Below, piece after piece: positions 5,139-8,799 of a DNA stretch of 8,799 nucleotides. Under the pieces are notes generated by a model. The model was not told where the DNA came from and searched no databases. It was given only the letters and a program-made list of their open reading frames with translations. The stretch covers positions 1 through 8,799 of the forward strand of contig JAADHX010000180.1 of assembly GCA_013151655.1 (NCBI GenBank), read 5' to 3'. The position numbers and the translations under genes are program-made. Source of the stretch: Actinomycetota bacterium (lineage in GTDB: Bacteria > Actinomycetota > Acidimicrobiia > Acidimicrobiales > Poriferisodalaceae). Every line of letters begins with the position of its first letter. The first letter of the stretch is position 1.

Positions 5139-6235
5139 TGTTTGCTGTTCGTTGACGCAAACTCGGTCATGAAGTCGACCAAGGCTTGCACCGACGACGT
5201 CGGCAAGCCGTTGTAGATGCTCGATCTGATGCCTCCGACCGAACGATGACCCTTGAGGTTCAGCAGTGAGAGGTCTTCGGCTTCGGCAAGGAACTTGGCT
5301 TCGAGGTCGATGTCGCCTGGCCCGTCGGCGATTCGCCAAACCATGTTGCACTTGCTCCGAACGTCGACCGCTACTGGGCTGCGATAGAAGCCGTCGCTGG
5401 CGTCGATCGTGTCGTAGACCATGCCAGAGCGCAGGTCGGCGGCAGCATTCATCGCTTCGATGCCGCCCTGTTCGATGATCCATTCGAGCATCAGACCCGT
5501 CGCCCAAATCGAGAACATGGGTGGGGTGTTGGCGAGGCTGTCGGTCTTGGCATGAACAGCCAAGTCGAGGTATTTGGGAAGATCGGGAGGAGCCTGGTCG
5601 AGAGCCGTCTTGCGGACGAACACGATGGTCAACCCAGCCGGGCCGAGGTTCTTCTGGGCACCGCCGTAGACCACGTCGTAGTTATCCCACGGAATAGGTC
5701 TGGTGAGAAAGTCCGATGACATGTCGATTACCTGAGGCACGTCGAGACCGAAGAGGTCGGGCATGCGTACTCCGCCGATAGTTTCGTTGCTCGTCGTGTG
5801 TATGTAGTCGACGCCTGGCCGCACCTCTAGGTCGCTGGCCGCTGGCATGGTGGTGAAGCCGGAGTCGTTCCCATCCCAGGCCACGTAAGCCTCGCCGATT
5901 CGAGACGCGTCGGCGTACGCGCCTTTACCCCATGTTCCAGATAGCACGTAGCCCGCACTGCGGCCAGGGCCAAGAAGGTTCATCGGAATCATCGCGAACT
6001 GGAGCGACGCCCCTCCCTGTAGCAACAAGATGTTGAACTCGTCCGGGACAGCACACACCCGGCGCAGCAAATCGATGGTGTGGTGATGGACCCGGTCATA
6101 GATGTCGGACCGGTGGCTCATTTCGAGCAGCGACATTCCCGAACCCTGGTAGTCGACGATGTCGGCGGCCAGTCGTTCGAGAACCGATACCGGAAGCGTG
6201 CAGGGTCCTGAGCAGAAGTTGTGGGCACGGTTCAT
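5135..6235 (-). CDS. serC: Phosphoserine aminotransferase (SerC)
   Basis: This PLP enzyme converts 3-phosphohydroxypyruvate and glutamate to O-phosphoserine and 2-oxoglutarate, the second step of serine synthesis. The product is 366 residues, full length for the class V aminotransferase fold. Visible features are NFCSGPCTLPVSVLE (6-20), LLEMSHRS (36-43), QGGASLQFAMIPMNL (73-87) for phosphate binding, GTWGKGAYADA (100-110) with the stacking Trp102, TSNETIGG (148-155), Asp171 for the PLP pyridine, and the Schiff-base Lys195 in YGGAQKNLGPAG (190-201). The C-terminus has LKGHRSVGGIRSSIYNGLP, typical of SerC. It is the E. coli/Bacillus type and not the distinct mycobacterial type. GGAG lies 7 nt before the ATG. 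The gene starts 12 bp after serA and overlaps DUF1015 by four bases. Confidence 0.96.
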   Translation of the reverse strand: MNRAHNFCSGPCTLPVSVLERLAADIVDYQGSGMSLLEMSHRSDIYDRVHHHTIDLLRRVCAVPDEFNILLLQGGASLQFAMIPMNLLGPGRSAGYVLSGTWGKGAYADASRIGEAYVAWDGNDSGFTTMPAASDLEVRPGVDYIHTTSNETIGGVRMPDLFGLDVPQVIDMSSDFLTRPIPWDNYDVVYGGAQKNLGPAGLTIVFVRKTALDQAPPDLPKYLDLAVHAKTDSLANTPPMFSIWATGLMLEWIIEQGGIEAMNAAADLRSGMVYDTIDASDGFYRSPVAVDVRSKCNMVWRIADGPGDIDLEAKFLAEAEDLSLLNLKGHRSVGGIRSSIYNGLPTSSVQALVDFMTEFASTNSKQ

Positions 6236-6247
6236 TGGATTCTCCGG

Positions 6248-7443
6248 CTAAATCTCGCTGATACGAATGCTGAGGACTTCTTCGATTGCTTCCATGGACT
6301 CGCGAAGATCGTGGCATGGGTCGCCTTGAATGTTGATGGTCGCAACTGCGGCGCCGTTGTCGGTGAACACTTGGTTCTTGACTTGCAAGATGTTGAAGCC
6401 CCGATGACGCAGCTCCGAAAATACCTTCGCGAGTACGCCGATCACGTTGATGTGCCGTATCGAGAGTATGAACCCGCCCGGCTGTTCTGTAGCCAGGTTC
6501 ACACAGTTGACTACCTCACCAGCCAAGTACTTTTCGATCACCTCGATGGTGCCGGCAGCAACCGCCTGCTGGGCCTGCCTGGTGGAGGCACCAATGTGAT
6601 GGCTACCAACCACGCTTGGATGACTGGCAAGCGTCGATTCGAAATCGCCAGAACTCACCGAGGGTTCGCTTGGGAAAACATCGAGCCCGGCCTTGAACCG
6701 TCGATTGTCGAGGGCGTCGAGCAGAGCGGCCTCATCGATGATTTCGCCCCTCGATGTGTTGAGCACGATCGCACCGTCGGGCAACTTGGCCAAGAAATCG
6801 GCATCGACCATGCCGATTGTGGACCCAGCGCTCGGCACATGAAGGCTGACGATGTCGGCGCCAGCGAGAAGTTCGGTCCGGTCGTCGACTAGCTGAATAC
6901 CAATGGAGCGAATCCGCTGGGTGACCGCACTAGAGCGGCCAGCCTTACGCATGGCCACCACGGTGAGGCCAAATGCCTTGGCCCGTGCCGCAACTGCGAG
7001 ACCAATGTCGCCGAGACCAACAATGGCCATCTTCTTTCCGTATAGACCGTCGGCGGTGGTGTATTTCGACTTGTTCCATTGCCCGGCCCGTAGATCGGCG
7101 ACGCCGTCGGCTATGTGGCGATCGATGGCAAGCAACAACGCGAAGGTGAGCTCGGCAACTGCGATTGCGTTTCGACCAGGAACGTTCGGCCTGGAGCCGA
7201 GGCAGTGGTCTTATCGATGTTGTCGGTTCCGGCACCAGCCCTGACGATTAGGCCGAGGTGTGCGGCCGACTCGATGGCGGCAGCGGTCACCTTGGTGCTG
7301 CGAACGACCAGAACGTCGACATCGTTCATGGCCTCGGGGAGATCTCCAGCGCCTAGGCCTGGAGAGATATCGACCTCGTGGCCGGCGTCTTTCAGGGGTT
7401 GGAGGCCCGATTCTTCGACAGAATCGGCGAATAAGATGCGCAT
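6248..7443 (-). pseudogene. serA: D-3-phosphoglycerate dehydrogenase (SerA), reading frame broken
   Basis: SerA oxidises 3-phosphoglycerate to 3-phosphohydroxypyruvate with NAD, the first step of serine synthesis. The start at 7443 (MRILFADSVEESG) has AAGGA about 8 nt upstream. The first 83 codons encode the substrate domain up to RAGAGTDNIDKTTASA (68-83). The rest continues in another frame, from NVPGRNAIAVAELTFALLLA (codon at 7186 onward) through the NAD-binding GLGDIG, NTSRGEIIDE with catalytic Arg, SEP with Glu, HHIGAST with His, and a C-terminal ACT domain of about 75 residues (from GGFILSIRHINVIGVLAKVF). Between the two parts only 8 nt (7187-7194) lie where the family has about 18, so roughly 10 nt are missing along with conserved residues. 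Without the lesion the protein would have about 402 residues, the short one-ACT type. The rest of the coding sequence is intact, so this is either a recent mutation or a sequence/assembly error. The start codon lies 73 bp after the methyltransferase stop. Confidence 0.86.
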
Positions 7444-7516
7444 ATCGTGGTCCTTGGCCAAGCCCGAGGATGACCAATGTGGTCCGCGGGGTGGGATGTG
7501 ACAACCGCCAACGTTA

Positions 7517-8494
7517 TCAGCCTCGGCGCCGCCGTCGGCGAGGGGTCCGCTGGGCGCCACCATCGGCGCCCGATGGGGCGGCGGCAACGAAGTCGACCTC
7601 TGGAACAGGCAGTATGCCGTCGAGAACGCCCCGCATGTGCGCAATGTGCTCTGGGCCGCTTCCACAGCAGCCGCCGATGACCCGAACGCCCGAAGTCCTG
7701 AGGCGGTGCGCATGCGCTCCCATGATCTCGGGAGTTCCGCTGTAGTGAAGGTCGGCGCCGACCCATTGGGGAATGCCAGCGTTTCCTTTGGACACTATGA
7801 GCATGTCGGGGTCTGCGGCCCGCATCTGGGCCACCGCTGCTTCGGTGTCTGGGAGGTTGTTGCCGCAGTTGGCGCCCACGGCGGCAAGATCGTAGGAAGC
7901 CATCCGTTCGACAACATTGGCCCCGGTGACACCCATCATGGTGCGACCGGCAGTGTCGAAGCTAAATGTGGCAACGATCGGTAGATCGGTGACGGTGCGG
8001 ATGCCCTCAATAGCTGCCTCGACCTCTTCGAGCGAGCTCATTGTTTCGATCCAGATGAGGTCGGCACCGCCCTCGGCGAGCCCCTTTGCCTGCTCGGCGA
8101 AGGCAAGCATTGCCGTTTCTGGTGTCATTGACCCCATTGGTTCGAGGAGTTCACCCGATGGACCCATGGACCCAGCAACAAGCACGCGCCGGTTGGCGCT
8201 GTCGGCGGCGATCCGACCGTTTCGGGCCGCGGCGGAGTTGATCTCGACCACCTGATCGTCGAGTTTGTGCAGTTTTAGGCGAAAGCTGGTGCCACCAAAA
8301 GAGTTGGTCAGAACAATGTCGGAGCCAGCTTCGATGTAACGGCGGTGAATATCGACAATGGCATCAGGGCTGTCGAGATTCATTCGTTCGGGAGCGTCGC
8401 CAGCCTGAAGGTCGGTGGCGAATAACTGGGTTCCCATAGCGCCATCGACTACCAGCACATCGCGTTCGGCTAGTAGTTCGCGAAGACAGTCCAT
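7517..8494 (-). CDS. Betaine--homocysteine S-methyltransferase-type protein
   Basis: The 325-residue product is a zinc-dependent homocysteine S-methyltransferase domain that would make methionine from homocysteine with a methyl donor such as betaine, S-methylmethionine or a corrinoid/folate partner. Features are VDGAMGTQL (16-24), NSFGGTSFRL (64-73), AGSMGPSGELLEPMG (107-121), IWIETMSSLEEVEAA (147-161), ATFSFDTAGRTMMG (175-188), GANCGNN (207-213) and GGCCG (274-278). Cys210, Cys276 and Cys277 are the expected zinc ligands. The layout resembles bacterial betaine-type enzymes (HYSGTPEIMG, GNAGIPQW) more than the stand-alone MetH N-domain; no B12 or folate domain follows. It ends in an odd Arg-rich tail (PRRRRRRG) after a low-complexity linker (about 301-318). 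GGAG lies 7 nt before the ATG at 8494; the frame upstream to 8758 runs into the divergent gene and is rejected. It heads the operon, consistent with a shared supply of serine-derived one-carbon units. The true methyl donor is not determined. Confidence 0.87.
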   Translation of the reverse strand: MDCLRELLAERDVLVVDGAMGTQLFATDLQAGDAPERMNLDSPDAIVDIHRRYIEAGSDIVLTNSFGGTSFRLKLHKLDDQVVEINSAAARNGRIAADSANRRVLVAGSMGPSGELLEPMGSMTPETAMLAFAEQAKGLAEGGADLIWIETMSSLEEVEAAIEGIRTVTDLPIVATFSFDTAGRTMMGVTGANVVERMASYDLAAVGANCGNNLPDTEAAVAQMRAADPDMLIVSKGNAGIPQWVGADLHYSGTPEIMGAHAHRLRTSGVRVIGGCCGSGPEHIAHMRGVLDGILPVPEVDFVAAAPSGADGGAQRTPRRRRRRG

Positions 8495-8581
8495 AAATGC
8501 TCCATCGGCTGTTGAGCTGCGCAGACCACCATATTGTGCCTGATTTCTCGCCGTGCGCGCTGGTGGTTTACCGTTCGGCGT
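8495..8581. promoter_or_regulatory. Divergent intergenic promoter region
   Basis: These 87 bp separate the start of the minus-strand operon from the divergent LLM-class gene. On the plus strand TACCGT (8569-8574) ends 7 nt before the ATG at 8582, matching the leaderless arrangement at menB. On the minus strand, CACAATAT (8535-8528) is a weak -10 candidate about 35 bases before the methyltransferase ATG. No clear operator or riboswitch fold was recognised. Confidence 0.35.
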
Positions 8582-8799
8582 ATGAAAGTCGGAATCATGT
8601 TTGCTAACTCGGTGTTTCCCGACGCCGCGGCGGCCCCGTTTGGAAGGGCGGCCGAGGCTGCCGGGTTCGAGTCGCTTTGGACAGTGGAACACGTGGTGTT
8701 CCCAGCCGATTATGGATCGACTTACCCATACGACGCGTCTGGCAAGATGCCTGCCCACCCTGGTTCGAAGCTGCCAGACCCACTGATCTGGTTGGCGTG
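8582..8799 (+). CDS. LLM-class F420-dependent oxidoreductase, N-terminal part
   Basis: Seventy-two codons are visible before the window ends. MKVGIMFANS (1-10), FGRAAEAAGFESLWTVEHVV (20-39) and SKLPDPLIWLA (62-72) are the N-terminal signature of luciferase-like (TIM-barrel) oxidoreductases of the actinobacterial F420-dependent group. Such enzymes reduce or oxidise varied substrates with the deazaflavin F420; the substrate cannot be predicted. The ATG at 8582 has no Shine-Dalgarno sequence, but TACCGT ends 7 nt upstream, so a leaderless start is likely. The gene is divergent from the serine/methionine operon. The end and most of the barrel are outside the window. Confidence 0.85.
   Translation, partial: MKVGIMFANSVFPDAAAAPFGRAAEAAGFESLWTVEHVVFPADYGSTYPYDASGKMPAHPGSKLPDPLIWLA

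Noticed and set aside
5139..5507. Upstream extension of the DUF1015 frame to 5507
   Set aside because: It lies wholly inside serC in another frame; the ATGA overlap at 5138 and the family N-terminus fix the start.
7187..7194. Programmed frameshift in serA
   Set aside because: No slippery heptamer is visible and about three to four conserved residues are missing as well, so a deletion explains the data better.
7111..7713. 200-codon minus frame as a separate gene
   Set aside because: Only its part from 7443 to about 7195 is meaningful, as the N-terminal piece of serA; the part above 7443 is a shadow of the methyltransferase gene.
8495..8758. Upstream extension of the methyltransferase frame to 8758
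   Set aside because: It overlaps the divergent LLM-class gene; GGAG before the ATG at 8494 and the family start support the shorter form.

Overview
The window looks like chromosomal DNA from a high-GC actinobacterium. The reasons are an actinobacterial-type MenB (menaquinone synthesis), an F420-type luciferase-like oxidoreductase, a C-terminal IS982-type transposase of the mycobacterial kind, and several genes that appear to start without a leader. The SerC is of the E. coli/Bacillus type and SerA is short with one ACT domain. Together with the other gene types, this makes a deep-branching lineage such as Acidimicrobiia more likely than a mycobacterium or streptomycete. That placement is inference.

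Layout, left to right. Positions 1-220 (minus) hold the start of a helix-turn-helix protein that runs off the left edge. It is divergent from menB (366-1277, plus), which is followed by a small charged protein (1419-1685, plus) with a strong ribosome binding site. Positions 1686-2572 are a gene-poor island between convergent transcription units. The island contains an internally deleted IS982-type element with recognisable inverted ends (1776-2186), a second solitary element end abutting the aroQ stop codon (about 2542-2576), a 35-bp imperfect direct repeat, and a 9-bp dyad.

Positions 2573-8494 are a tightly packed minus-strand operon. In order of transcription it encodes a betaine/homocysteine S-methyltransferase-type protein, SerA (3-phosphoglycerate dehydrogenase, reading frame broken), SerC (phosphoserine aminotransferase), a DUF1015 protein overlapping serC by ATGA, a diacylglycerol-kinase-like lipid kinase, and AroQ (type II dehydroquinase). 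At the right edge (8582-8799, plus) a divergent F420-dependent LLM-class oxidoreductase begins and is cut by the window.

The operon joins serine synthesis (SerA, SerC) to methionine/one-carbon metabolism (methyltransferase) and the shikimate pathway (AroQ). The DUF1015 protein, coupled to serC, is the least understood member and the best candidate for a new role. The most striking anomaly is the serA lesion: about 10 nt, including conserved residues, are missing near 7187-7194, and the two halves of the enzyme lie in different frames. I saw no tRNA, rRNA, CRISPR array or recognised riboswitch.
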